DNA of 64,000 nt from Nitrospirota bacterium (GTDB taxonomy: Bacteria; UBA2233). This document shows, in pieces, positions 42,587 through 50,856 of the stretch. Position 1 is the first letter of the stretch. The number at the start of each line of letters is the position of its first letter. The translations under genes were made by a program, and so were the position numbers. The stretch lies in NCBI GenBank assembly GCA_011620345.1, contig WOZJ01000071.1, forward strand, positions 1 to 64,000, given 5' to 3'. The notes below the pieces were generated by a model. It made no database searches. It saw only the letters and a list, made by a program, of their open reading frames with translations, and was not told the DNA's origin.

Positions 42587-44023
42587 ATGTACAGTATGCG
42601 GTTAATTTGCCGATACGGATGTTTTGCGGTGGGTCTGATTCTTGCCCTGGCGCACACAGGAAACGCCACCCCTTTCTTTGAAGAGGGTGTCACGCTAGGA
42701 AGGAGCTTCAAAGAGGCTTACCGTTCGTTCGCTGAAGATGCCAAGGCGTCGGGCTTAAACGAGCAGGCCTCGGCGCTTAGCCAGGGGCATATTCAAGACC
42801 TTGCCAGCTACTACCCGGAATACCTAGAAAGGCTTGAGGGTATTTCGGAGTCCTCCGGGGTTCCGACCGAAGATCTCGTAAAGGCCAGTTTCGTCTTGGC
42901 GTTAGGTCCAAAGTGTGCCCAGTCGGGTGCCGCCCCGCCCGCCACGAACGACGGCCAGGTGTATCTTTCCTGGAACTTCGAGTCCGCGCTTTTGGCCAGG
43001 CCGATCTTTTCGATTCCATTCTTTAGCGTGCTCGAGCCAAAAAACGGCTACAAGACGTTCTTTTGGGGCATTCCTTACCTGATCGGCGTCGCGATCATGA
43101 ACGAAAAGGGGCTATCGCTCGCCGCCTCTGCCATGAACTACGACGACGACGGGACGGGGCTTACCTCGTTCGAGCTTGCCAGCATGGCGATGGAGCGCTG
43201 CGCCACGATTCCCGAAGTGACCGAACTTTTGGGCTCGGTACCTCGGTTTTCCACCTCCGACCCAACATTCGGGGCGTCGATCAACTGGACGTTTTCGATG
43301 GCGGACGAGCAGGGTAACGTGGCCATGATAGAGTTCACTCACAGCTATTTAAAGTGGGACTACGGCGAAAATGGGATTGTCGGGAGAGCCAACACCTACC
43401 AGCTCCTGCCTTTAGAGAAGACGACCTGCATATCAACGTCGAAGTACTTCACGCCAGACATGGCGCTCGCTTGCTGGGGGGCGGATATGCGGGCCCTTAG
43501 GATGTGGGAATTGGTACGCACAAACTACGGCAACATTGACCTGGAAGCGATGAAGCGTTTCACTGCGGACACAAACGGGGGAACGGATTTCCTTGGCAGG
43601 CCCGCCGGCTCTTGGTGGACGCCGGAGCGTCATGGCCAGACCTTGCCCGAGGACCTTGCCCGTTTCCAGGGCACGCCCTACATACCGATCATTATGGACT
43701 TCGGCTACGTGATTACCCATACGGTGTTCATCTACGAGCCCAAAAGAAAGATTATCTGGTGGACGCCAGGACATACCTCGAGAATCGGGCATATCCCCCT
43801 CTTCGCAGGTGAGCTGATGGGGGTCCAGGGAGCCGCCAGGATCGAGGATTACCAAGGACCGGCCCGCAACGCGGCTAGGGTCGTCCACTCTTTTTCCGGT
43901 GTGGCCCAAGCGTTGGGCGGCTCGATCGGGTTGATTGCAGGGCAGTTCTTCCAGGCAATCAACGGCAGGGATGTTTCGCCCGGCTATCCTGGCCTTTACT
44001 CGACCCAATTGGGGAGCCAGTAA
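42587..44023 (+). CDS. Peptidase C45-type Ntn hydrolase/acyltransferase, exported (copy 2)
   Basis: Tandem paralogue of the preceding protein, 478 residues, 13 bases downstream with an AAGGGGGAG ribosome site. A signal peptide (hydrophobic core about residues 10-25, ending GNATP) indicates export. Nucleophile Cys110 lies in GPKCAQSGAAPPATNDGQVYLSWNFE, and MNEKGLSLAASAMNYDDDG matches copy 1. A C-terminal segment MWELVRTNYGNIDLE and RPAGSWWTPERHGQTLP is shared by both copies. The start at ATG 42587 replaces a longer open frame reaching into copy 1. Substrate unknown; acyl-amide or peptide hydrolysis is inferred from the family. Confidence 0.76.
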   Translation: MYSMRLICRYGCFAVGLILALAHTGNATPFFEEGVTLGRSFKEAYRSFAEDAKASGLNEQASALSQGHIQDLASYYPEYLERLEGISESSGVPTEDLVKASFVLALGPKCAQSGAAPPATNDGQVYLSWNFESALLARPIFSIPFFSVLEPKNGYKTFFWGIPYLIGVAIMNEKGLSLAASAMNYDDDGTGLTSFELASMAMERCATIPEVTELLGSVPRFSTSDPTFGASINWTFSMADEQGNVAMIEFTHSYLKWDYGENGIVGRANTYQLLPLEKTTCISTSKYFTPDMALACWGADMRALRMWELVRTNYGNIDLEAMKRFTADTNGGTDFLGRPAGSWWTPERHGQTLPEDLARFQGTPYIPIIMDFGYVITHTVFIYEPKRKIIWWTPGHTSRIGHIPLFAGELMGVQGAARIEDYQGPARNAARVVHSFSGVAQALGGSIGLIAGQFFQAINGRDVSPGYPGLYSTQLGSQ

Positions 44024-44027
44024 CGGG

Positions 44028-44558
44028 TTGGAATATCTAAGGCCCGCACGGTACGCGGACCTTGAGCTTTTGGCGCGCACCGGACGCGAAGACCCGGTGC
44101 GCGCCTTTTTCCTTGATTTTCGGGGCGATCTGGACCCTGCCCCTTTTTCGCGCCTCCGCGGAGCGTTTAGGGAAGAGCTTTTAAAGGGCAGCTCAAGCAG
44201 GCTGCTGGTTGTTCGAGCCGCATCTTCTCCGCTCCCAGAGGCCTTCGTGTTGGTTAGCTTTTTTGAGGGAATCGAAGGGGACTGCTTTCTAAAGGCCTTG
44301 CCTTGCATGGAGAACCTCGAAACCAAAGCCCTGCTAGACGGGCTAAAAGAGCTTTTAAATTATATTTTTCTATCAAGAAACCGCCACCGGGCCATGGCTC
44401 AATTCCTGGGCTGCGAAGAGCCCTTGCTTGGGCTGTTTGAGAAGCTAGGCTTTATTCAAGAGGGCAGAAGGCGCGAGGAGGTGTACGCCCGAGGGCGATT
44501 TTACGACGTCATCCCTCTTAGCATGACACAAAGCCGCTTTCTTGCTCAAAATTCATGA
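44028..44558 (+). CDS. GNAT-like N-acetyltransferase (divergent)
   Basis: 176 residues from TTG 44028, four bases after the preceding stop; GGGGAG at 44011-44016 is a possible ribosome site. The N-terminal LEYLRPARYADLELLARTG is the usual first strand and helix of GNAT proteins, and the C-terminal LFEKLGFIQEGRRREEVYARGRFYDVIPLSM is the RimJ/RimL-type terminal block. The central acetyl-CoA binding motif (R/QxxGxG/A) is not recognisable, so cofactor binding is uncertain. It overlaps the next GNAT gene by four bases. Confidence 0.68.
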   Translation: MEYLRPARYADLELLARTGREDPVRAFFLDFRGDLDPAPFSRLRGAFREELLKGSSSRLLVVRAASSPLPEAFVLVSFFEGIEGDCFLKALPCMENLETKALLDGLKELLNYIFLSRNRHRAMAQFLGCEEPLLGLFEKLGFIQEGRRREEVYARGRFYDVIPLSMTQSRFLAQNS

Positions 44559-45127
44559 GAACCGGAAAATTCGTCCTACTTCGAAAGCCAGAAGAGGATG
44601 ACCTCGATTTCCTTCTGGCCGTCTTCCAGGATCCAGACTATCGCCGCTTTATCGGAGGCGACCCCTTGGAGAGAGAAAAGCGGCTCAAGGACCAAATCCT
44701 CCGTGCGGCCCAGGGGCTTTTTTCTTACGATGCAAACCTTTATGCGATCGTTTGCCGACTGAAAGACGGCCGCAGGGTTGGCTGCATATTTTTCAACAAG
44801 GTCTCCTGGCGAAACCGTAACGCGACGCTAGACGTGTTCTTTCTAAAGGAAGAACGCGCCACGATGGCCGTCATGGACGCCTACGTGGCGGCCATCGAAT
44901 ACGCATTTTTGGACTTGGGCCTCCATAAGGTGATCGGCTACGTCTACGCGTTCAACGAAAGGCTCGTCAAGATCCACAAAAAGCTGGGGATTCAGATCGA
45001 GCAGCGGCTGATCGAGCACGTCTACCGGGACGGGCGCTACCACGATGTCCTGGCCTTCGGGATGCTCGAGCCGGAGTTTCGTGAGCTTACGAAAAAGCCC
45101 TTCTACAAGTTCCTGCGCGGCGGATAA
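44555..45127 (+). CDS. GNAT family N-acetyltransferase
   Basis: 190-residue RimJ/RimL-like acetyltransferase: opening FVLLRKPEEDDLDFLLAVF, central strand RRVGCIFFNKVSWRNRNATLDVFF, then VMDAYVAAIEYAFLDLGLHKVIGYVYAFNERLVKIHKKLG and the terminal EHVYRDGRYHDVLAFGML. It probably acetylates an amine or sugar-amine; the sequence resembles proteins acting on N-termini or nucleotide sugars, but no substrate can be assigned. Starts at ATGA over the previous stop and ends in TAATG with the next gene. Confidence 0.82.
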   Translation: MRTGKFVLLRKPEEDDLDFLLAVFQDPDYRRFIGGDPLEREKRLKDQILRAAQGLFSYDANLYAIVCRLKDGRRVGCIFFNKVSWRNRNATLDVFFLKEERATMAVMDAYVAAIEYAFLDLGLHKVIGYVYAFNERLVKIHKKLGIQIEQRLIEHVYRDGRYHDVLAFGMLEPEFRELTKKPFYKFLRGG

Positions 45128-46716
45128 TGGCCTACGAGGACCTCTACGTGTTTACGGTTGAGGAAGAACCCTTCGCGTTTCATACGAAAACGGCCTTCCT
45201 CGTGCAGCTGGACGCTCCGACGGCGAGGTTTTTAAACCTTCGAGGTGACGCGAGTGCCTTCTTAGAAGAATTCCCCGGGCAGGTCTTGAACGAGTGCATG
45301 GGGGCACTCTCCGGTCTATACGAAGACGACCTTCTCCCAAAAGAGCTGGAGATTGAAGAGCGCAAGAGCCCTAAAAACCCCCGTTGGGTGCTGGATCTAG
45401 CGTCCATCCAAGACCCGCTCTTCGTGCTCGGTGCCACCTTGAAGGCGACTGCCGCCTTAAGCCCAAGCCAAAGCGCCCCGCTTGTTGTTGGAATGAGCGC
45501 AAAAGAGAGGATCGCCTCTTATCCATCTAAGACCCCTGGCGTAGTTTTTGGTGTCCATGAGACAGAAGGAGTGTTTCGGTTTCCCTCGGGTTCAAACCCG
45601 ATGGATGCCGTATTGTGTCTGGAAACATTCGAGCCTGCACTTATCCAGAGACTGTTTCGCGAGGGTACTGGTAGAGTCTGGTTGGATTGGGGGGGATGGA
45701 TTCCAAGCCCCCCAAAAGGGCTCTTTGATGCCCTCGTTTCCCTTATGGGCTCTGTCTGGGAAGAAAACCCCAAAGCCATACTCGAGCCTTTATCCTCTTG
45801 GATCCGAGCCATGTACGAGGCCGTCCCCCCAGTTCACCCCCCCTGGATAGGGGTCTTGCTGCCAGGCCAGGATAAATCCTTGAGCCTCAAGGCCTCGCCT
45901 CGCGCCCCCGAATCGACGTTTGTCAGTCTGCAAGATGTCTTAGCCCTCTTAGGAGAGTCGGATACCTGCAAGCCCGTATGCAGGGCCTGCCCGATCCTAA
46001 AGCTTTGCCAAGGGGGGCATTGGGCGCCACGGCTGAAGAATGCGCAAGCCGGGTATCAAATCTCCCCTCCCGATCCAAAAGAGTGCGCCATTGCCTTCGA
46101 TGTGTTCCGCGCCGCCGTCGCCCTGTACGACCGGCTAGAACGCGAAGGGCTTTTGGAAATCCAGGCAGGAGACGCGCCAACCAAGAAGATGGAACGTTTC
46201 GCCTGGGGGACGCACGCTCTAAGTGCTCGCTTAATCACAGAAGAATCCTTCACCGAAGTGAGTCCTTTCCTTAAAAAAGCCTTTGACGACGGGATTTTCC
46301 TGGTTGAGCGATTTTTAGACCCCTCATGGAGAGAGGTTCAAAGGCTCCTTCAAGAAGATGAACCGAGGCGCAGGCTCGTTGTGCTAAGGAGCGGCGAGGG
46401 GGAGCCTTGCGGGTTTTTATGGGTTGCGGCGCTTGAGCAGGATTATAGGGCCGATGCATCGCTATGGCTCTCTGAGCACGCCTACGGGGTGCTTACGCCT
46501 TCTGTCCTAAAGGACTTCCTACGGGCGTTACTCAGGGACCTTGGCATAAGAAAGCTTAGCTTGTACGCCTTGACGGGGCATGCTAGGCTTGAAAGGTTGC
46601 TCGAGAACGCCGGAGCGGTACATGAAGGGGTGCTCCGTGAAGCCGCGTTTCTCGAAGGCGGCTTCCGGGACGTTGCCGTTTACGCATGCCTCGAGAAAAA
46701 ACTTGTAACAAAGTAG
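45127..46716 (+). CDS. Protein with SPASM-like cysteine cluster and C-terminal GNAT domain
   Basis: 529 residues. The N-terminal 50 residues (LYVFTVEEEPFAFHTKTAFLV..LD) resemble the leader-recognition opening of peptide maturases of the radical SAM/SPASM class. A cluster Cys281-x3-Cys285-x2-Cys288-x5-Cys294-x-Gly-Gly looks like the SPASM iron-sulfur motif. However, the CxxxCxxC motif of a radical SAM core is absent, so the protein is either a degenerate maturase or an independent SPASM-like module. From about residue 375 a GNAT-type domain ends in GAVHEGVLREAAFLEGGFRDVAVYA. Coupled by one base to the GNAT gene before it. Function unknown. Confidence 0.6.
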   Translation: MAYEDLYVFTVEEEPFAFHTKTAFLVQLDAPTARFLNLRGDASAFLEEFPGQVLNECMGALSGLYEDDLLPKELEIEERKSPKNPRWVLDLASIQDPLFVLGATLKATAALSPSQSAPLVVGMSAKERIASYPSKTPGVVFGVHETEGVFRFPSGSNPMDAVLCLETFEPALIQRLFREGTGRVWLDWGGWIPSPPKGLFDALVSLMGSVWEENPKAILEPLSSWIRAMYEAVPPVHPPWIGVLLPGQDKSLSLKASPRAPESTFVSLQDVLALLGESDTCKPVCRACPILKLCQGGHWAPRLKNAQAGYQISPPDPKECAIAFDVFRAAVALYDRLEREGLLEIQAGDAPTKKMERFAWGTHALSARLITEESFTEVSPFLKKAFDDGIFLVERFLDPSWREVQRLLQEDEPRRRLVVLRSGEGEPCGFLWVAALEQDYRADASLWLSEHAYGVLTPSVLKDFLRALLRDLGIRKLSLYALTGHARLERLLENAGAVHEGVLREAAFLEGGFRDVAVYACLEKKLVTK

Positions 46717-47144
46717 CGTGTACAGTGCATTACAGGAAAGAAGAGCTTAAGTTTGCCGATAACGAGCAGCGGGTCGTCGCGGTTCATGAGCATCTCGTGG
46801 GCCTTGTGACGCAAGCGAGAAAAGCCCTGGAAAACAAAGAGCCACAAAGGCTCAAGAAGCTCCTCGATGCCGCGATGGATGCAGTGGCGACTCTCGACAT
46901 GCACCTGGATTTCCGGTCAAATCCGGCGTTTGCTGCTGCGATCCGTCGCTGGTACGCGTTTTGGACGCTTTGCATGATGGATGCACGCCAGGCGGAGGGC
47001 GAAAGCACAGCGGCCACCTTGCAAGAGCTCGAAGATTCTCTGAAGGAGTTCGTTCTCTCGCTTCGTGACGGCATGGTGCTTCGCAACGCTCCCGTCCCAG
47101 AGCAAAAAGGCTCGCAAAAAGGCGGTGTGTCGTTTAACGCCTAG
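46686..47144 (+). CDS. FliS-like four-helix protein
   Basis: 152 residues, predicted all helical. The middle pattern LVGLVTQARKALENKEPQRLKKLLDAAMDAVATLDMHLDF... followed by IRRWYAFWTLCMM resembles FliS, the flagellin export chaperone (helix-loop-helix with an LY-F aromatic motif), but the similarity is moderate and no other flagellar gene is visible. ATG 46686 lies inside the preceding gene (31-base overlap); GTG 46725 is a plausible shorter start. Convergent with the MBL gene, 4-base overlap. Confidence 0.5.
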   Translation: MPREKTCNKVACTVHYRKEELKFADNEQRVVAVHEHLVGLVTQARKALENKEPQRLKKLLDAAMDAVATLDMHLDFRSNPAFAAAIRRWYAFWTLCMMDARQAEGESTAATLQELEDSLKEFVLSLRDGMVLRNAPVPEQKGSQKGGVSFNA

Positions 47145-48436
47145 AAGACGTTCGAGGGTTTTTCCTCTTCAAGGATTCCGTATGGCTTTTCGAGAAAGGC
47201 TTCGCCTTTGGGTGTCCTCTTGAGGACCAACGCGGGGTTTTCTTCGTGGAGCAGGGTTTCTATGTTCTGAATTCGGATGAGCCCGTAATCGTTCAGGTAC
47301 TCCACGTGGGCCCCGACCTCTTCGAGGGCGAGAAGGTGGTTGTACCCTTCGGAGTGCATCGGGTAGACGCTGCGAGTTACATCTACAACGGTGCGGGGTT
47401 CGCTGAAAAGCCGAAGAATTTCCAAAAGCCTCTCTTGATGGTGGTGCAGAAGTTCCGTACCCCTCTTTGAAACGTCCTGGATTTCGCCTTCATGTCCTCC
47501 TAAGCCGAGCCTGACGCCTTCCAGACTGCCGATACGTTTAAGCGCGCCGATATAGTGCCCAAGCCCGCAGAACGGGGCGATGTGTTCTGGGCTTTGATGG
47601 GGCGTGATGGTCGGCAGAATATGATCGCCCGTAAACAGGATGTCGTCGTACAACAAGCAGACCTCACCCGGGCAGTGTCCCGGGGTATGGATCACGCGCA
47701 TGCCTTTTAGGGTGTCCCCGTCCCGTAAGGCGCTTTGTGGTTCGAAATCTTTAAAAAAGGCCTTCCCAAATCGGTACATCTCTTCCATTTGTAAGGCCCT
47801 TTCGCTCGAAACTCCGGCCCTTCGAAGGAAAACGCCCAGGTCTTTCGATAGCAGGACGGTTCGTTCCTCGAACTGTGCGAGCGATTTGAAGTCCAGCTCG
47901 TGGATATGGACGCGCGCTTTCGAGCGTTCAACCAACCCATGGAGCCCGCCAAAATGGTCAATATGGCCGTGGGTAAGGACGATATCCGTGATATCTTCGA
48001 TGCAAAAGGTTTGTCCGAAGCACTCCGGGAGAAGCAGCTCGGCCCTCTTTAAGTCTCTTAGGGCGGTTTCTGTCGTCGTGGCCGCGTCGATCAGGACGTT
48101 GCCCGAAGCCTGCGGCAAGAAATAAAGGTTGTTGATGTGCCCAGGAAAGGTTTCTGCTACAATCCTGTACACGGGCCGGCCCGAGGCCGTTTTGTAGCGC
48201 TTCAGTCCTGCGATGCCGTAATGATCCACGTACGCGCTTAAAGACGCACCCGAAGACCTCGCTGCCTGTAGCTCTTGAAGGCGTTCCTCGAAAGCCCCTT
48301 GGCACTCCAAAGTGGCATCGATGCGGGCATGGACCCTTCCAAGAAGGTCTTCGGATTTTTCCGGTGCGGCCTGCGTTGCAAACAGGGCCTCTTCGGCCTT
48401 CCAAAGTGCCTTAAGTATAGATACAATCCCTGACAT
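47141..48436 (-). CDS. Metallo-beta-lactamase-fold hydrolase
   Basis: 431-residue MBL-fold protein with the dinuclear-metal motifs THGHIDH (about residues 152-158), HTPGHCPGE, FTGDHILP and GLGGHEGE. A C-terminal winged-helix-like region (LLALEEVGAHVEYLNDYGLIRI) is typical of the LACTB2/hydroxyacylglutathione-hydrolase-like group. An N-terminal helical extension of about 80 residues precedes the fold. Candidate activities are thioester or glyoxalase-type hydrolysis; none can be fixed from sequence. Divergent from topA. Confidence 0.85.
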   Translation of the reverse strand: MSGIVSILKALWKAEEALFATQAAPEKSEDLLGRVHARIDATLECQGAFEERLQELQAARSSGASLSAYVDHYGIAGLKRYKTASGRPVYRIVAETFPGHINNLYFLPQASGNVLIDAATTTETALRDLKRAELLLPECFGQTFCIEDITDIVLTHGHIDHFGGLHGLVERSKARVHIHELDFKSLAQFEERTVLLSKDLGVFLRRAGVSSERALQMEEMYRFGKAFFKDFEPQSALRDGDTLKGMRVIHTPGHCPGEVCLLYDDILFTGDHILPTITPHQSPEHIAPFCGLGHYIGALKRIGSLEGVRLGLGGHEGEIQDVSKRGTELLHHHQERLLEILRLFSEPRTVVDVTRSVYPMHSEGYNHLLALEEVGAHVEYLNDYGLIRIQNIETLLHEENPALVLKRTPKGEAFLEKPYGILEEEKPSNVF

Positions 48437-48510
48437 AGCGACTCCTTCGAAGCGGGCAGTTTTCTTTCTTCAAGTATGAACGGCATCGAAAGCCAAAGCA
48501 AAGGGCCTTG

Positions 48511-48519
48511 TGCTAGAAT
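48511..48519 (+). promoter_or_regulatory. Extended -10 promoter candidate for topA
   Basis: TGCTAGAAT at 48511-48519 matches the extended -10 pattern, about 50 bases before the topA start. No clear -35. Drives topA and possibly the genes downstream. Confidence 0.45.
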
Positions 48520-48567
48520 ACCCAAAGGAAGCTCTGCCAATTCTTAAGGAATAAACGGGTTGATACA

Positions 48568-50856
48568 GTGACAAAGCCAATGGGACCGAAGACGTACGAT
48601 TACATGATTGTTGTGGAATCCCCTACGAAGGTGCAAACGCTCAAGCGCTACTTGGGCCCGAGCGTTCCCGTCGAAGCTTCCAAGGGGCACGTTAAGGACC
48701 TCCCAAAGAGTCGGCTCGGGGTTGACCTTCAAAAGGATTTTGAGCCCGAGTACGTGACGATCGAAGGGAAGCTCCAAGTCCTTAAGCGTCTCGTCGATGC
48801 TGCCGCGAACGTAAAGACAGTTTACCTCGCTTCCGACCCTGACAGGGAAGGCGAGGCAATCGCCTTTCATGTTGCCGAAGAGCTTCAGAAAATATTGCCG
48901 CAAGATGCGCTCAAGCGGGTACTTTTCTACGAGCTTACCCAGAAAGGGGTCCAAGAAGGGCTAAAACGGCCGACGGCGCTGAACCTTAACCTCTACAACG
49001 CGCACAAAGCAAGAAGGGTACTCGATAGACTCGTAGGCTACAAGATCTCCCCGCTCCTTTGGAAAAAGGTAAGGTACGGGCTTAGCGCCGGCAGAGTTCA
49101 GAGCGTTGCCTTAAGGCTCGTCCTCGAGCGGGAGCGGGCTATTAGGGCATTTGTCCCCAAAACATGGTTTACGCTGCTCGCCAAGCTCGCCTATCAAGGG
49201 GTACCCTTCGATGCCGAGCTCGCCCTTTATGCAGGCAAGAAGGCTCTCTTTGAGGACGAGCAAACGGCAAGAGGGGCACTAAGGGCCCTTCAAAGCGTCC
49301 CTTTGATCGTCTCGGATATCGCTAAGTCTGAACGCAAGCGTGCCCCAAAGCCTCCGTTCAAGACGAGCACGCTCCAGCAAACGGCGGCATCGGTCCTAGG
49401 GTTTAGCCCCAAAGAAACAATGCTCTTGGCCCAAAGACTCTATGAAGGCGTAGAGATCGCCGGGTTTGGCCACGCGGGCCTCATCACCTACATGCGAACG
49501 GACTCGCTTCGGCTCTCTCCCGACATGTGCCATAAGGCGAAGGCGTTCGTAAAGGACCGCTTTGGCGAGCCGTTTGCCTCCAAGACGTTGCGCCGGTACG
49601 AAAATAAGGCCCGCGCGCAAGACGCCCACGAAGCCATCCGGCCGACAGACCTGGCCCTTACTCCCGAGACCCTAGAAGGCAAGCTCGATAGACGCTTGCA
49701 TCGGCTTTATAGGCTGATTTTTTGGAGGTTCGTTGCCTCTCAGATGACCGACGCGCGTTTTGAACACATAAGCGTTACGCTCAAGGCTTGGGCGGCCGAC
49801 GGGACCGAGGCGATCTTTCGGGCCAAGGGCGAAACGCTGCTCCATTCCGGGTTTCTTGCGGCGCTCGAGATGAGCGAACCAAAAGAGTCGCTCGAAGGGA
49901 CCTTGCCAGAGCTCCAGAAAGATGCTTCCTTGAGCCCAGAAAACCTCGCGCTCAAGGAGCACACGACCAAGCCTCCTGCGCGGTTTACGGAAGCCACGCT
50001 TATCAAAGAGCTCGAAGACCTTGGGATCGGCAGGCCTTCTACATACGCTACGATCGTCTCGACCGTTCAGGAGCGCCGCTACGTCCAAAAAGAGAACGGC
50101 CAGCTTCTTCCTACTCCGCTTGGGATCACGGTCAACGACCTTCTCGTGGCCCATTTCCCAAGCCTTCTCGATACAGGCTTCACGGCCAAGCTTGAGAACG
50201 ACTTAGACGCGATCGAGGCCAACCAGATGAAATGGCAGGGCTTGATCGCAGACTTCTACTCGTCTTTTGCCAAGGAACTCGAAAAGGCCAACGAAGACAT
50301 GCCGAGCATTAAGGCCATGCGCCAAGAGACGGGCGTTTCCTGCCCGGAGTGCCAGGCACTGACAGAGGTGCGCTTTGGAAAGCACGGCTATTTCCTCTCT
50401 TGCTCGCGTTACCCGGAGTGTACCTTCTCAAAGCCTTGCATACTCGAGCCGGACGGGAGTATAACCATAGCTGAGAACGGAGAAGTACAAGAAACCGGCC
50501 GCTTTTGCCCCAAATGCAAGTCTCCCATGGTCATTAAAAAAGGCCGTTACGGTGCCTTTATGGCCTGTTCCAACTATCCTGCCTGCAAGGAAACAAGCCC
50601 TGTTACGCTTGGCATTCCTTGCCCAAAGGAAGGCTGCGACGGGGAGCTTGCCGAGCGCCGCTCGAAGCGGGGCAGCACCTTTTACGGGTGTACCAACTAC
50701 CCAAAGTGCACGTTTGTCCTCTCAAAAGAGCCCGTACAGGCCTGTTGCACGGCATGCGGTTTTCAGGTGATGGTTCGCGTCAAGGATCGCAAAGGGGAGA
50801 CCAAGTCTCTCCAGTGCCCCAACTGCAAAACGTTCGTGGAGCTTACAACGGCATGA
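48568..50856 (+). CDS. topA: DNA topoisomerase I
   Basis: Type IA topoisomerase relaxing negative supercoils through a covalent 5'-phosphotyrosine. The TOPRIM domain opens with VVESPTKVQTLKRYLG and carries SDPDREGEA; catalytic Tyr308 is in LITYMRTDSLRL. The C-terminus (about residue 590 onward) has four zinc-ribbon-type Cys4 modules, one more than the three in E. coli. Start GTG 48568 is preferred to ATG 48580 only because family proteins often have a few residues before YMIVVESP. sppA overlaps its stop. Confidence 0.96.
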   Translation: MTKPMGPKTYDYMIVVESPTKVQTLKRYLGPSVPVEASKGHVKDLPKSRLGVDLQKDFEPEYVTIEGKLQVLKRLVDAAANVKTVYLASDPDREGEAIAFHVAEELQKILPQDALKRVLFYELTQKGVQEGLKRPTALNLNLYNAHKARRVLDRLVGYKISPLLWKKVRYGLSAGRVQSVALRLVLERERAIRAFVPKTWFTLLAKLAYQGVPFDAELALYAGKKALFEDEQTARGALRALQSVPLIVSDIAKSERKRAPKPPFKTSTLQQTAASVLGFSPKETMLLAQRLYEGVEIAGFGHAGLITYMRTDSLRLSPDMCHKAKAFVKDRFGEPFASKTLRRYENKARAQDAHEAIRPTDLALTPETLEGKLDRRLHRLYRLIFWRFVASQMTDARFEHISVTLKAWAADGTEAIFRAKGETLLHSGFLAALEMSEPKESLEGTLPELQKDASLSPENLALKEHTTKPPARFTEATLIKELEDLGIGRPSTYATIVSTVQERRYVQKENGQLLPTPLGITVNDLLVAHFPSLLDTGFTAKLENDLDAIEANQMKWQGLIADFYSSFAKELEKANEDMPSIKAMRQETGVSCPECQALTEVRFGKHGYFLSCSRYPECTFSKPCILEPDGSITIAENGEVQETGRFCPKCKSPMVIKKGRYGAFMACSNYPACKETSPVTLGIPCPKEGCDGELAERRSKRGSTFYGCTNYPKCTFVLSKEPVQACCTACGFQVMVRVKDRKGETKSLQCPNCKTFVELTTA

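Noticed and set aside
43433-44326. 297-codon minus-strand open frame across C45 copy 2 and the first GNAT
   Set aside because: It spans two well-supported genes and has low-complexity Ser/Arg composition; not coding.
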